Shown here: piece after piece, positions 32,114 through 40,603 of the stretch
How the letters are laid out: every line of letters starts with the position of its first letter
Position numbering within the stretch: the stretch's first letter is position 1
Source of the DNA: Methylobacterium sp. Leaf125
Lineage (GTDB): Bacteria; Pseudomonadota; Alphaproteobacteria; Rhizobiales; Beijerinckiaceae
Length of the DNA: 64,000 nucleotides
Assembly: GCF_001423085.1 (NCBI RefSeq)
Contig: NZ_LMNU01000012.1
Location: 1,091-65,090 of the forward strand
Direction: 5' to 3'
Translations under genes and position numbers: made by a program
The notes under the pieces: model-generated
The model's database searches: none
Seen by the model: the letters and a program-made list of their open reading frames with translations, nothing else
What the model was told of the DNA's origin: nothing

Positions 32114-33058
32114 ATGAAGCTCCCCGATTTCGAGGCCTGGGCCATCTTCGCCAAGGTGGTCGAGACCGGATCCTTCGGCCGCACGGCGACGGAGCTGGGC
32201 ATCACCAAGGGCACGGTCTCCAAGGCCGTGACCCGCCTCGAAGCCCGCATCGGCGCCCGCCTGTTCCACCGCACCTCACGCAAGCTCGCCCTGACGGAGG
32301 CCGGCGCCTCGGCCCGGGAAGCCGCCGCGCGCATCCTGGCCGAGGGCGAAGCGGCCGAGGCCCTGGCACGGGACGCGGCGGCGCAGCCGCGCGGCAAGGT
32401 CCGGCTCGCCGCGCCCATGTCGTTCGGGGTGCTGCACGTGGCGCCCCTTCTGCCGGATTTCCTCGCGGCCCATCCGGGCCTGAGCATCGACCTGCATCTC
32501 GGCGACGACCTGATCGACCTCGTGGGCGGGGGCTTCGACCTCGGCCTGCGCATCGCCGCGCTGACGGATTCCTCGCTCCGGGCCCGGCGCCTCTGCGCGG
32601 TTCACCGCTCGCTCGTCGCCACGCCCGATTATCTCGCCCGGCACGGCTGGCCGGACCATCCGCACGACCTCGCGCGCCATGCCTGCCTCGGCTACGCCTA
32701 CCTGCCGAGCCCGGATCGCTGGCGGTTCCTCGGCGCCAACGGCGAGGAGGCCACGATGGTGCCGGATGGCCCCCTGAGGGCGAACAACGCCGATGCCCTG
32801 GCGCCGGCCCTGCGTGCCGGCCTCGGCCTCGCGGTTCAGCCGGACTTCATGGTGTGGGAGGACCTGCGCGACGGGCGCCTGGTCCGGGCCCTGCCGGGCT
32901 GGACGCCGCCGCGGATCGATCTCCACCTCGTCACCCCACCTGGCGATCCGCGCCCCGCCCGGGTGACCGCCCTGATCGCGTATCTGGCCCGCACCCTCTC
33001 GGCCGCGCCCTGGGCCGAGGGGCATGGCACAGTGGGGCACGCCGCAGTCCCGGCGTGA
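32114..33058 (+). CDS. LysR-family transcriptional regulator
   Basis: A 314-aa LysR-type regulator. The winged helix (residues 5-64) includes SFGRTATELGITKGTVSKAV; the effector domain begins GKVRLAAPMSFG. It resembles the CrgA/YhjC-type subgroup that often governs divergent reductase or dioxygenase genes. It is likely to sense quinone-like or electrophilic compounds, judged only from its dioxygenase/hydrolase neighbours. The inverted repeat just upstream is its probable binding site. The last 20 residues are low complexity. Confidence 0.9.
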   Translation: MKLPDFEAWAIFAKVVETGSFGRTATELGITKGTVSKAVTRLEARIGARLFHRTSRKLALTEAGASAREAAARILAEGEAAEALARDAAAQPRGKVRLAAPMSFGVLHVAPLLPDFLAAHPGLSIDLHLGDDLIDLVGGGFDLGLRIAALTDSSLRARRLCAVHRSLVATPDYLARHGWPDHPHDLARHACLGYAYLPSPDRWRFLGANGEEATMVPDGPLRANNADALAPALRAGLGLAVQPDFMVWEDLRDGRLVRALPGWTPPRIDLHLVTPPGDPRPARVTALIAYLARTLSAAPWAEGHGTVGHAAVPA

Positions 33059-33067
33059 GCCGGCGAC

Positions 33068-33298
33068 TCAGGCCTCGGCGATCTCCAGGGTGAGGCCGCG
33101 TCCGCGCAGCACCTTGTCGAGGCGCTGATGCATTTCCGGGCAGAGGTGGTTCACGCGCAGGTGCAGGGTGTCGCCCTGCGGCGTGCCGGTGACCCACAGG
33201 CGGTAGCGCAGGCCCTCGTCCCGGAGCTGCTCCAGCAGGCGCTCGGAGGCAATCCGGTTGGCCTCGTTGTTCATCGCGATGAGGCGTGCATCCATCAT
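33068..33298 (-). CDS. Small protein of unknown function
   Basis: A 76-aa soluble protein (MMDARLIAMNNEANRIASER). It predicts as a helix followed by strands, with a single Cys (NHLCPEMHQ). The amino-acid content is balanced and start and stop fit the gap between the LysR and DUF4142 genes. I recognise no family; the pattern VTGTPQGDTLHLRVNHLC suggests a small beta domain. Convergent with the LysR gene. Confidence 0.6.
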   Translation of the reverse strand: MMDARLIAMNNEANRIASERLLEQLRDEGLRYRLWVTGTPQGDTLHLRVNHLCPEMHQRLDKVLRGRGLTLEIAEA

Positions 33299-33424
33299 GG
33301 TCTCTCCTGCTTCCAGAGGTGCAACGCGCAGCGCGGCCCTTTTCGTCCCTGCAATCGGGATTCGTGGTGAAGCGCCCTGTGCCGGCTCACCGGAGGGGAG
33401 GGCGGTCCGCGCCGGCCTGCATCC

Positions 33425-33449
33425 GGAACACGGGGGCGGCGCCGAGGTT
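33425..33449 (+). promoter_or_regulatory. Possible EcfG-type stress promoter of the DUF4142 gene
   Basis: GGAAC (33425-33429), 16 bp, then GGTT (33446-33449), 32 bp before ATG 33481. The -35 box is exact, the -10 deviates from CGTT in one base. Genes of the DUF4142 family are often in the general stress regulon, which supports it weakly. Confidence 0.35.
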
Positions 33450-33480
33450 CACGCGAATGCAATCGCCTGAGGAGGGTTCG

Positions 33481-34008
33481 ATGACACGTAGGGCCATGAT
33501 CGCCGTCGCGGTGCTGCTGGCGGGACCGGCCGCCGCGCAATCGGTGGGCGAGAAGACGGGGGTGAACGCGCTGATCGGCGTGAGCCCCTCCACCGCCGAC
33601 TTCGTCACCCAGGCCGGCATCAGCGACCTCTTCGAGATCCAGACCAGCCGGCTCGCGGCCGAGCGCAGCGACGCTCCGACCAAGACCTACGCCCAGCAGA
33701 TGATCGCCGATCACGAGAAGACCACCGGCGAGATGAAGTCGATGGTCCAGGGTGGAAAGCTGCAGGCCACCCTGCCGACGGCCCTCGACAGCACGCATCA
33801 GGGCAAGCTCGACACCCTGAAGGGTCTGCAGGGCGACGCCTTCACGAAACAGTACCACAGCGATCAGGTGAAGGCGCACAAGGACGCCGTCGACCTGTTC
33901 CAGCGCTACGCCAAGGGCGGCGACAACCCGGAGCTGAAGGCCTGGGCCGCCAAGACCCAGCCGGCCCTCGAGCACCACCTCAAGATGGCGCAGGATCTCG
34001 ACAAGTAG
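33481..34008 (+). CDS. DUF4142 exported ferritin-like protein
   Basis: A 175-aa periplasmic protein with signal peptide MTRRAMIAVAVLLAGPAAAQ. The mature part is all-helical and matches DUF4142: ADFVTQAGISDLFEIQTSRL, YAQQMIADHEKT and the C-terminal LEHHLKMAQDL. The fold is thought to be a ferritin-like four-helix bundle with His and Glu that could bind metal; function is unknown, with stress induction common. ATG 33481 follows GAGGAGGGTTCG, a good ribosome site. Confidence 0.85.
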   Translation: MTRRAMIAVAVLLAGPAAAQSVGEKTGVNALIGVSPSTADFVTQAGISDLFEIQTSRLAAERSDAPTKTYAQQMIADHEKTTGEMKSMVQGGKLQATLPTALDSTHQGKLDTLKGLQGDAFTKQYHSDQVKAHKDAVDLFQRYAKGGDNPELKAWAAKTQPALEHHLKMAQDLDK

Positions 34009-34064
34009 GTCCGGTAGTCCGGAGGGGCGGCGTCGTTGAGAACCCGCCCCGACCTGCCGCGGGC

Positions 34065-34871
34065 TCAGAAGACCTCGTCCGTGTGGACGTCGAAGCGGGC
34101 AAGGTGCGCGTAGCCGAAGTTGGTGGTGATCGCCACGTCGGTCGCGTCGCGCCCACGGGCCATGACGATCCGGCCGATGCGCGGCGTGTTGTGGCGCGCA
34201 TCGAAGGTGTACCAGGTCCCGTCGAGATAGGCCTCGAACCAGGCCGAGAAATCCATCGGGTCGGGCACCGGCGGAATGCCGATATCGCCCAGGTAGCCGG
34301 TGCAGTAGCGCGCCGGGATATTCATGCAGCGGCAGAACGCGACGGCGAGATGCGCGAAATCGCGGCAGACGCCCTGTCGCTGCATGAAGCCGTCCCAGGC
34401 CGTCCGGGTGGCATCGGCGCACATGTAGTCGAAGCGGATGCGGTCGTGGACGTAATCGCAGATCGCCTGCACGCGGCCCCAGCCCGTGGGCGTGCCGCCG
34501 AACAGGGACCAGGCCGTCTCGGACAGCTTGTCGGTGTCGCAGTAGCGGCTGCCCAGGAGATAGACCAGCACGTCGTTGGGCAGGTTCTGGACCTCGATCT
34601 GCTGCGCGTTGGGCGCGTAGACGTCGGGAAAACCGGAATCCTGGACCACGAAATCGGCCGAGATCGTCAGGCGGCCGGGGGGCGTGACGATGCGTGTGCA
34701 GATGTTGTCGAACACGTCGCGATAGTCCTGCGACGGGATCGGCGGATCGAAACTGATGACGTGGGGGGTCAGAACGTCCGGCATGCGCGAGGGATGCACG
34801 CTCAACGCGAGGATCATCGGCGTTGGCTGAACCGATTCGAAGGCGATGTCGAACCCAGTCCTGATCTTCAT
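34065..34871 (-). CDS. Transglutaminase-like cysteine protease family protein
   Basis: A 268-aa transglutaminase-like protein. The catalytic Cys is in the segment GVCRDFAHLAVAFCR (about residue 168) and is followed by the His region of DFSAWFEAYLDG and the Asp of TFDARHN. An N-terminal beta domain precedes it. No signal peptide is obvious. In bacteria such proteins hydrolyse or crosslink peptides, but targets are rarely known. It lies 73 bp beyond a second transglutaminase gene on the same strand, a frequent tandem in alphaproteobacteria. Confidence 0.87.
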   Translation of the reverse strand: MKIRTGFDIAFESVQPTPMILALSVHPSRMPDVLTPHVISFDPPIPSQDYRDVFDNICTRIVTPPGRLTISADFVVQDSGFPDVYAPNAQQIEVQNLPNDVLVYLLGSRYCDTDKLSETAWSLFGGTPTGWGRVQAICDYVHDRIRFDYMCADATRTAWDGFMQRQGVCRDFAHLAVAFCRCMNIPARYCTGYLGDIGIPPVPDPMDFSAWFEAYLDGTWYTFDARHNTPRIGRIVMARGRDATDVAITTNFGYAHLARFDVHTDEVF

Positions 34872-34944
34872 GTCCACCACCTGATCCTGTCGAGAAACAC
34901 ACGCTCGTTGCTTGCGGCCGGGCAGCGGACGCCGCACCGGTGCG

Positions 34945-35883
34945 TCAACGCGCCAGATCCGGATCGGTCACCCGAGGCCCCCCGGCCCCCGGCTCGACTT
35001 CCTCGACATCGACGCTCACCGTCATGCCCAGATCGTCCGCCGGAAATCCGAAGAACGAGCCGTGCAGCGGGACTGCCTGGCGCGGGTCGCGCGCCACCGC
35101 GACCCGGATGAGGTCCCGATTGCCGACGATGCCGTTCGTCGGATCGAACTCGATCCAGCCCGCGCCGGGCAGGTAGACCTGCACCCAAGCATGAGTCGAG
35201 CCACCGCCCACGTGCCGGTCGCGATCCCCGCGTGGGTTGTAGAGGTAGCCCGAGACGAAGCGGGCCGCCATGCCGAGGGCACGGACGGCCTCGATCATCA
35301 ACACCGCGAAATCGCGGCAGCTTCCGCGCTTGAGGCGCAGCGTCGTCACCGGATCCTGCACGCCCTTCTCCGAGCGGGCGAGGTAGGCGAAGTTGCGCCG
35401 GACGCTGCGGGTCATCTCGGCGAGGAGATCCTGGGTCCCGATCCGTCCGGCGGGGGGCACGAAGCTGCGGGCCCAGGCATCGACCTCGTTGCGCGGATCG
35501 GCGTATTGCCGCTCCATCGAGCGGCTGAGATCCGGGATGTCGTCGGCCCCGTAGCCGAACGGGTAGAACGCCGCGTGGGCGGCGATCGGGAAGACCGGGG
35601 CCGATTCCGGCGTGTGGTCGAGGGTGATCGCGCATTCGAAGGTGAGCTGCGCGGCCCGTCCCGTGAAGGTCGCCACGGCCACGCAGTTGCCGAAGACGTC
35701 GTGGAGCCAGCGCAGGCCGCTCGGCTCCGGCGTGATCTTGAGGGTCGCCGAAATCAGGCGCTGGTCGTAGCTGTCGCGCGGCCGGAACAGGATGCGGTGC
35801 TCACCGAAGCCCACCGGCTGCCGGTAACGGTAGGTGGTGAGGTGGCGGACGGACAGGATCGGCACGGCGGGGGGCTCCACCAC
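34945..35883 (-). CDS. Transglutaminase-like family protein
   Basis: A 312-aa transglutaminase core protein with an N-terminal bacterial transglutaminase-like domain (LSVRHLTTYRYRQPVGFGEH). Catalytic residues are visible as Cys (RGSCRDFAVLMIEAVR), His (GGSTHAWVQVYLPG) and Asp (WIEFDPTNG). It is the first gene of the tandem with the 268-aa paralogue; the two share about the same domain order but differ in sequence. Cytosolic by absence of a signal peptide. Confidence 0.9.
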   Translation of the reverse strand: MVEPPAVPILSVRHLTTYRYRQPVGFGEHRILFRPRDSYDQRLISATLKITPEPSGLRWLHDVFGNCVAVATFTGRAAQLTFECAITLDHTPESAPVFPIAAHAAFYPFGYGADDIPDLSRSMERQYADPRNEVDAWARSFVPPAGRIGTQDLLAEMTRSVRRNFAYLARSEKGVQDPVTTLRLKRGSCRDFAVLMIEAVRALGMAARFVSGYLYNPRGDRDRHVGGGSTHAWVQVYLPGAGWIEFDPTNGIVGNRDLIRVAVARDPRQAVPLHGSFFGFPADDLGMTVSVDVEEVEPGAGGPRVTDPDLAR

Positions 35884-36000
35884 GCCGGATCGGCGTGGTC
35901 TGGTCGGCGCGGACGCGATGTTTGGGAATGCAAGTCACGCGCCGGGGGTAACCCCTTACGGGATCGGCGGGAAACCGCCCGATGGGTCGATCCGGCCGCG

Positions 36001-36588
36001 TCAGGGCACGATCGGCTGGGGCGCGGTGGTGGCGATCTCGGCCTCGCTCAGGAGATCGAACGGCCGCCACGGCTTCGGGATGAAGACCGCCTGCTCCGGA
36101 AGGGTCCCGGGTCGCTCGGCCCGCCTGCCCGAGGTGACCACCATGCGGGCCGCCGGCCAGAGCAGGGCGATCGCCGAGGCGAGCTGGACCCCGTCCATCG
36201 CGCCGGCCAGGCTGACATCGGCGAAGACCAGGGCGACGTCGCCGCCGCGCTCGCGCATGATGTTGAGGGCGGCTTCCGCGCTGTCGCAGCCGATCGCCGT
36301 GAGTTCCGTGTCGCTGAGCAGGGCCTCGGCCAGGGCGCGGGTGGCGGCGTCGTCCTCGACCACGAGGGCGAGCTTGCCCGGGCGGGGCTTGGGCACCGGT
36401 TCGGACTCGACCTTGCGGACGAGGATCGCGAGATGTTCCGGCACGCCCTCGGCGATCAGGTCGTCGTAGAAGGCGGCGAGGGCCTGGCCGATCCGGTCCA
36501 GCGACATGCCCGGACTCAGCGTGTCCGCGAGCAAGGGCCGGCTGACGGCGGTCGGCAGATCCGCGTTCGTGCCTTTCGGGTCCGGCAA
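36001..36588 (-). CDS. NepR-like/receiver fusion protein
   Basis: A 195-aa protein. Residues 31-62 (RIGQALAAFYDDLIAEGVPE and following) resemble the anti-sigma factor NepR, which binds EcfG or the sigma-like domain of PhyR. Residues 73-175 form a CheY-like receiver: acidic Glu78/Asp79/Asp80, phosphoacceptor Asp124 (VFADVSL), Ser/Thr at 152-153 and Lys172 (PKPW). Together they suggest a phospho-controlled anti-sigma or PhyR-binding protein in the general stress response. The NepR resemblance is short and read by eye. Single gene, between transglutaminase and transglycosylase genes. Confidence 0.7.
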   Translation of the reverse strand: MPDPKGTNADLPTAVSRPLLADTLSPGMSLDRIGQALAAFYDDLIAEGVPEHLAILVRKVESEPVPKPRPGKLALVVEDDAATRALAEALLSDTELTAIGCDSAEAALNIMRERGGDVALVFADVSLAGAMDGVQLASAIALLWPAARMVVTSGRRAERPGTLPEQAVFIPKPWRPFDLLSEAEIATTAPQPIVP

Positions 36589-36709
36589 GCAGGGCCTCCG
36601 CGGTGTGTGTCTCGGGGCGAACCGGGAAGAGGCTCGCGGACATTAAAGCCGGGAGGTCACGGTCAGTTGCGGGAAATCATCCCTCGGGCTGTCCGAGCTG
36701 TGCGTTTCG

Positions 36710-37909
36710 TCAGTCGACCGTCGCGTCGGCATAGGCGAGGATGCCGGCCATGGAACGCACGTCGCGGTAGCGCTCGCCGCGGGTGCTCATCATCGCCTCG
36801 AACTTCTCGTGGACCTGCGCCACCGACAGGCTGACCGCCTTCCGGCGCCCGCGCTGGGCAGCGAAGAAGATCGTCTTGTTGGCGCGGGCCGGGCCGGGCA
36901 GCATCTGGGCCGCGGCGGCCTTCGGCTTGTCGACCACGCTGGCGAGGAAGTCCTCGGCGTCGTCCGGGCCGAGGAAGTGCGCGAGGTAGACCTCGCCGAG
37001 GGTGAGTTCGCGGCCGATGCGGAGGGCGATGCGGGCGGCGTCGCGCTTCAGCATCTCGCCGGCCAGGAGCGCGGAGAGGTAGGGGTCGCGGCGCATCTCG
37101 AGAATGCGGGTCCGCTCGGCGGGATCGAGGACGGTGGGACGACCGTTGTCGCCCGCGACCACGAGGGCGGCGTCCGCCGCGAGGCCGTATTTCGGCCCGA
37201 AGTCGCGCACCACACCGAACCAGGTCCGCTCGATGAACTGGAACAGGCCGGTCGCGGAGGACGTCTGGGCCTGGACCTCGGTCTTGAAGCTCGACTCCTT
37301 GTCGGCCACCGCCATCAGCAGGACCGGGTCGGTTTGCACCGCCTGGGCCGCGCGCACGATCTTCTGCACGAGGTGGCGCCGGATCTTCATCGGCCCGAAC
37401 TCGATGACCTCGTTCGGGTCGCCGACCGAGCTCTCCGTCAGGAGGTAGTCGTAGGAGACGCGATCCACCGCGTTGGACCCGAGCTCGGTATCGAGGTCGT
37501 GGACCGGAGCGAAGGCGGAAGCGGCAGTGATCACCGCGCGGGGCGCGGACGCGGTCGCCTGGGCGGAGGTCTGAAGGATGACCGGGGCCGGCTGGATGCG
37601 CGGCCGCGGCATGGTGATCTCGGTCATCGCCTGGGCCGACTGCACCACGCCGGCGTCCGGACCGACGCCGTAGACCAGGGCTCCGCCCAGTCCGCCCGCC
37701 AGGAGCAGCATGGAGAGCACGGACCGGGTGAGGGCGGGGCGGCTGCCGTGATCGCGGCCGACGCGGCCTCCGAGGGTCAGGGCATCCGAGGAGGACGGAG
37801 CGGCGCCGAGGCCGGAGCGCGCTGCGAGCGCGCCTTTCGCAAGCGAGCCCTTAGCGATGGGGCCCTTGGCGAAGACGGTCCGTGACGATCCGACGTTTCG
37901 ACCCTGCAT
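36710..37909 (-). CDS. Lytic transglycosylase, SLT domain
   Basis: A 399-aa protein. A basic N-terminal arm of about 60 residues precedes a single membrane helix (SVLSMLLLAGGLGGALVYG), then a Pro/Ala linker and an SLT-type transglycosylase domain from about residue 180. The catalytic Glu is in AVADKESSFKTEVQAQTSS, followed by ATGLFQFIERTW. It would cleave peptidoglycan between MurNAc and GlcNAc from the periplasmic side. The N-terminal arm carries short repeats (AKGxLAKGxLA). No operon partner; the next feature is tRNA-His. Confidence 0.85.
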   Translation of the reverse strand: MQGRNVGSSRTVFAKGPIAKGSLAKGALAARSGLGAAPSSSDALTLGGRVGRDHGSRPALTRSVLSMLLLAGGLGGALVYGVGPDAGVVQSAQAMTEITMPRPRIQPAPVILQTSAQATASAPRAVITAASAFAPVHDLDTELGSNAVDRVSYDYLLTESSVGDPNEVIEFGPMKIRRHLVQKIVRAAQAVQTDPVLLMAVADKESSFKTEVQAQTSSATGLFQFIERTWFGVVRDFGPKYGLAADAALVVAGDNGRPTVLDPAERTRILEMRRDPYLSALLAGEMLKRDAARIALRIGRELTLGEVYLAHFLGPDDAEDFLASVVDKPKAAAAQMLPGPARANKTIFFAAQRGRRKAVSLSVAQVHEKFEAMMSTRGERYRDVRSMAGILAYADATVD

Positions 37910-38119
37910 CTGCGCGACCCAACCCCGTTCCCTGGCGACGGGTTGAGATTAGCTTGACAGATGTGGCGACAACACGGCCCGGTTTGGGGCAATCCCGTGG
38001 CAAGTTTGGCACGGTGTCCAGAGCGTTTTGGCACATCGCCGCCCAAGTGCGCGGCCTGCGAAACGCCGAACGCGGCCATGCCGGAGCACGACCGCCAAAG
38101 ATCGATCATCGAGAAGGAA

Positions 38120-38196
38120 TGGTACCACTGCCCCGGCTCGAACGGGGGACCTCTTGATCCACAATCAAGCGCTCTAACCAACTGAGCTACAGCGGC
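38120..38196 (-). tRNA. tRNA-His (GTG)
   Basis: Complete cloverleaf on the minus strand. Acceptor arms GCCGCTG and CAGTGGT pair with G-U wobbles, the D arm is GTAGCTCAGTTGGTTAGAGC, the anticodon stem-loop is CTTGA-TTGTGGA-TCAAG (anticodon GTG), and the T arm has GTTCGAG. The discriminator is A73 and CCA is encoded. The base before G1 is T, so the extra G-1 of most bacterial tRNA-His is not encoded, as known for alphaproteobacteria. Confidence 0.96.
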
Positions 38197-38406
38197 ACTG
38201 CGGGCGATCTATCCCGAGCCGCGCCGCATTTCAAGCCGCCTTCGGCCGATCGCCGGCAAAAGTGTGGACCATTCTACGGGCGATCCCTCGGCGCCGCGCG
38301 CGCGCACGCTGTGCGGTCGACGCCGGGGCCACCGACAGGCTAAGCAGGACGCGGGTCCGTCTCCCTGCGCGCGTTCTCCCCGGCGCACGCTCGCGTCCAT
38401 CGGTCG

Positions 38407-40251
38407 ATGCCACCGCCATCCAGTCCCTCCCGTCCGCCGCGCGCCCGGCAGGTGCTCGTGCAAGCCCCCGGGCAACTGCGCGCCCTCGTGCGCGGCAGCG
38501 AGATCGGCCTGATCGTGCTGGCCGCGCTGATCGGGTGCTGCGGCGGCGTCGCGGTGGCCGGGATGAACCGCGCGACGCAGGCCATGCGGGAACTGCTCTA
38601 CGGTCTCCCGCCCGGCCTGCGCCTCAGCGCGGCCACCGATCTCCCACCCCTCGTGGTTCTCCTGGCACCGGCCTTCGGCGGCGTTCTCCTGGCGCTCTTC
38701 ACCCTGGCCCTGCGCTGGCAACGGCGGCCGCGGCGCCCGGTGATCGATCCGATCGAGGCGAACGCGCTGCATGGCGGCCGGATGTCGGTCCGCGATTCCA
38801 CCATCGTGGTGATCCAGAACACGATCTCCAACGGCAGCGGCATCTCCGTGGGGATGGAGGCGGCCTACACGCAGTTCTGCGCCGGACTGGCCTCGCGCCT
38901 CGGGCTGTCCTTCGAGCTGCGTCGGGCCGATCAGCGGACCCTCGTCGGCTGCGGCGCCGCGGCGGCCATCGCGGCGGCCTTCGGCGCGCCGCTGACGGGG
39001 GCGTTCTACGCCTTCGAACTCATCATCGGCACCTATTCCATCGCCACGCTGACCCCGGTCGTGGTCGCTGCCCTCTGCGGCAGCGTCGTCGCCCGCGCCC
39101 TGGTGGCGCAGACCTCCCTCGTCACGGTCGAGCGGGCGGATGCGGTCACCACGACGGTGCTGACCACCCTCGACACGGTGCCGAGTCTCGCCCTCGGCCT
39201 GATCTGCGCCGGACTCGGCATCCTGATCATGCGCGGCGTCACCCTGGTGGAGGCCGGCTTTCGCGCCACCCGGCTTCCGACCCTCTGCGTGCCGATCCTC
39301 GGCGGCCTGTGCGTCGGAGGGCTGGCGCTCCTCGCCTCAACCCAGGTCCTGTCCGGCGGGCACGGGGCGCTGCACCTGCACCTCGACGCCCACGGGACGA
39401 CCCTCGGCCTCTCGGCCTTGGTCATCCTCTTCGTCGCCAAGGCCACGGCCTCGGCGATCTCCATCGGCTCGGGGTTCCGCGGCGGCCTGTTCTTCGCCTC
39501 GCTCTTCCTCGGCGCGATCGCGGGCGAAATCTTCGCCGCCGGCATGCCGATGATCCTGCCCGGCCTCGCCGCCTTCGGGTTGACCCCGCTCGCCTACGCG
39601 GTGATCGGCATGAGCGCGCTCGCGGTGGCGGTGATCGGCGGACCGTTGACCATGACGTTCCTCGCCCTCGAGCTCACCGGCAGCTTCCCGATCACCGGCC
39701 TGGTGCTGGTGGCGGTGATCGCCTCGTCGCTGACCGTGCGGAAAACCTTCGGGTACTCGTTCGCGACCTGGCGCTTCCACCTGCGCGGCGAGAGCATCCG
39801 CAGCGCGCACGATGTCGGTTGGATTCGCACCCTCACGGTCGGCAAGCTGATGCGCCGCGAGGTGCCGACGGCCGCCCTCGACCAGAGCCTCGCCAACTTC
39901 CTGCGCAAGCACCCGCTGGGCTCGCCCTCCCGCGTGGTGGTGGTGGACGGGCAGGGACGCTACGCCGGCATCGTCCTGGTACCGGAGGCCCACGCGGCCC
40001 TGCAGGAAGCGGAGGTCGAGGCGCCCGGTCTCCCCGGGCTCCTGCGCCACACCGACGACGTCCTCACCGCCGACATGAACGCCAAGATCGCCACGGCGAT
40101 CTTCGACCGCACGGAGAGCGAGGCCCTGGCGGTGGTGGAGGACCTGAAGAGCCGCAAGGTGATCGGCCTCCTCACCGAGAGCCACACGCTCAAGCGCTAC
40201 AGCGAGGAACTGGACCGGCAGCGCCGGGCGGTGCTGGGGGAGACGAGTTGA
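38407..40251 (+). CDS. ClC-family chloride channel/transporter with CBS domains
   Basis: A 614-aa voltage-gated-chloride-channel family protein with about 10-12 membrane helices to residue 440, followed by two C-terminal CBS-like domains (from TVGKLMRREVPTAALDQSLA). The gating region reads NGSGISVGMEAAYTQF, aligning with the canonical GSGxS and GREGP; the gating Glu is kept but the flanking Arg, Gly and Pro are changed. Later motifs GSGFRGGLFFASLFLG and LTGSFPITG are typical. Chloride/proton exchange or fluoride export are possible; substrate is unproven. CBS domains suggest control by nucleotides. Confidence 0.87.
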   Translation: MPPPSSPSRPPRARQVLVQAPGQLRALVRGSEIGLIVLAALIGCCGGVAVAGMNRATQAMRELLYGLPPGLRLSAATDLPPLVVLLAPAFGGVLLALFTLALRWQRRPRRPVIDPIEANALHGGRMSVRDSTIVVIQNTISNGSGISVGMEAAYTQFCAGLASRLGLSFELRRADQRTLVGCGAAAAIAAAFGAPLTGAFYAFELIIGTYSIATLTPVVVAALCGSVVARALVAQTSLVTVERADAVTTTVLTTLDTVPSLALGLICAGLGILIMRGVTLVEAGFRATRLPTLCVPILGGLCVGGLALLASTQVLSGGHGALHLHLDAHGTTLGLSALVILFVAKATASAISIGSGFRGGLFFASLFLGAIAGEIFAAGMPMILPGLAAFGLTPLAYAVIGMSALAVAVIGGPLTMTFLALELTGSFPITGLVLVAVIASSLTVRKTFGYSFATWRFHLRGESIRSAHDVGWIRTLTVGKLMRREVPTAALDQSLANFLRKHPLGSPSRVVVVDGQGRYAGIVLVPEAHAALQEAEVEAPGLPGLLRHTDDVLTADMNAKIATAIFDRTESEALAVVEDLKSRKVIGLLTESHTLKRYSEELDRQRRAVLGETS

Positions 40252-40277
40252 GGGCCGGGTCGGGTCGCTCCGTTCGA

Positions 40278-40478
40278 TCACGGACGACCGGTGGCGCGGC
40301 GCCAGCCGACATAGCCGAAGGCGAAGAGGCTTGCCCCGCCCATCATGAGGAGACTCCAGCCCCAGTCACTCGGCAGCTGCCCATCGACCGGATGACCGGC
40401 GAGGCCCGCGGCCAGCACGATGCCGAAACCGAAGACGATGGCGGAGAGCAGTAGCCCGAGGTTGATCCCGATACTCAT
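40278..40478 (-). CDS. Small two-helix membrane protein
   Basis: A 66-aa protein with hydrophobic helices at about residues 5-26 and 40-59 (LLLSAIVFGFGIVLAAGLAG and SLLMMGGASLFAFGYVGW) and a basic end. ATG 40478 has AAAGGGG upstream. No family is recognised and the function is unknown. Convergent with the ClC gene, 27 bp apart. Confidence 0.6.
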   Translation of the reverse strand: MSIGINLGLLLSAIVFGFGIVLAAGLAGHPVDGQLPSDWGWSLLMMGGASLFAFGYVGWRRATGRP

Positions 40479-40603
40479 GGATGAACCCCTTTCACGAATG
40501 ACGTCCGGGCGCCGCGGAGCGGGCGCGCAAGGGCCGACGCCGGGTCCCCGGAGGAACGCGGCGCCGGCAGGGTCGGCTCAGAGGATCACCTCGGCTCAGA
40601 GGA

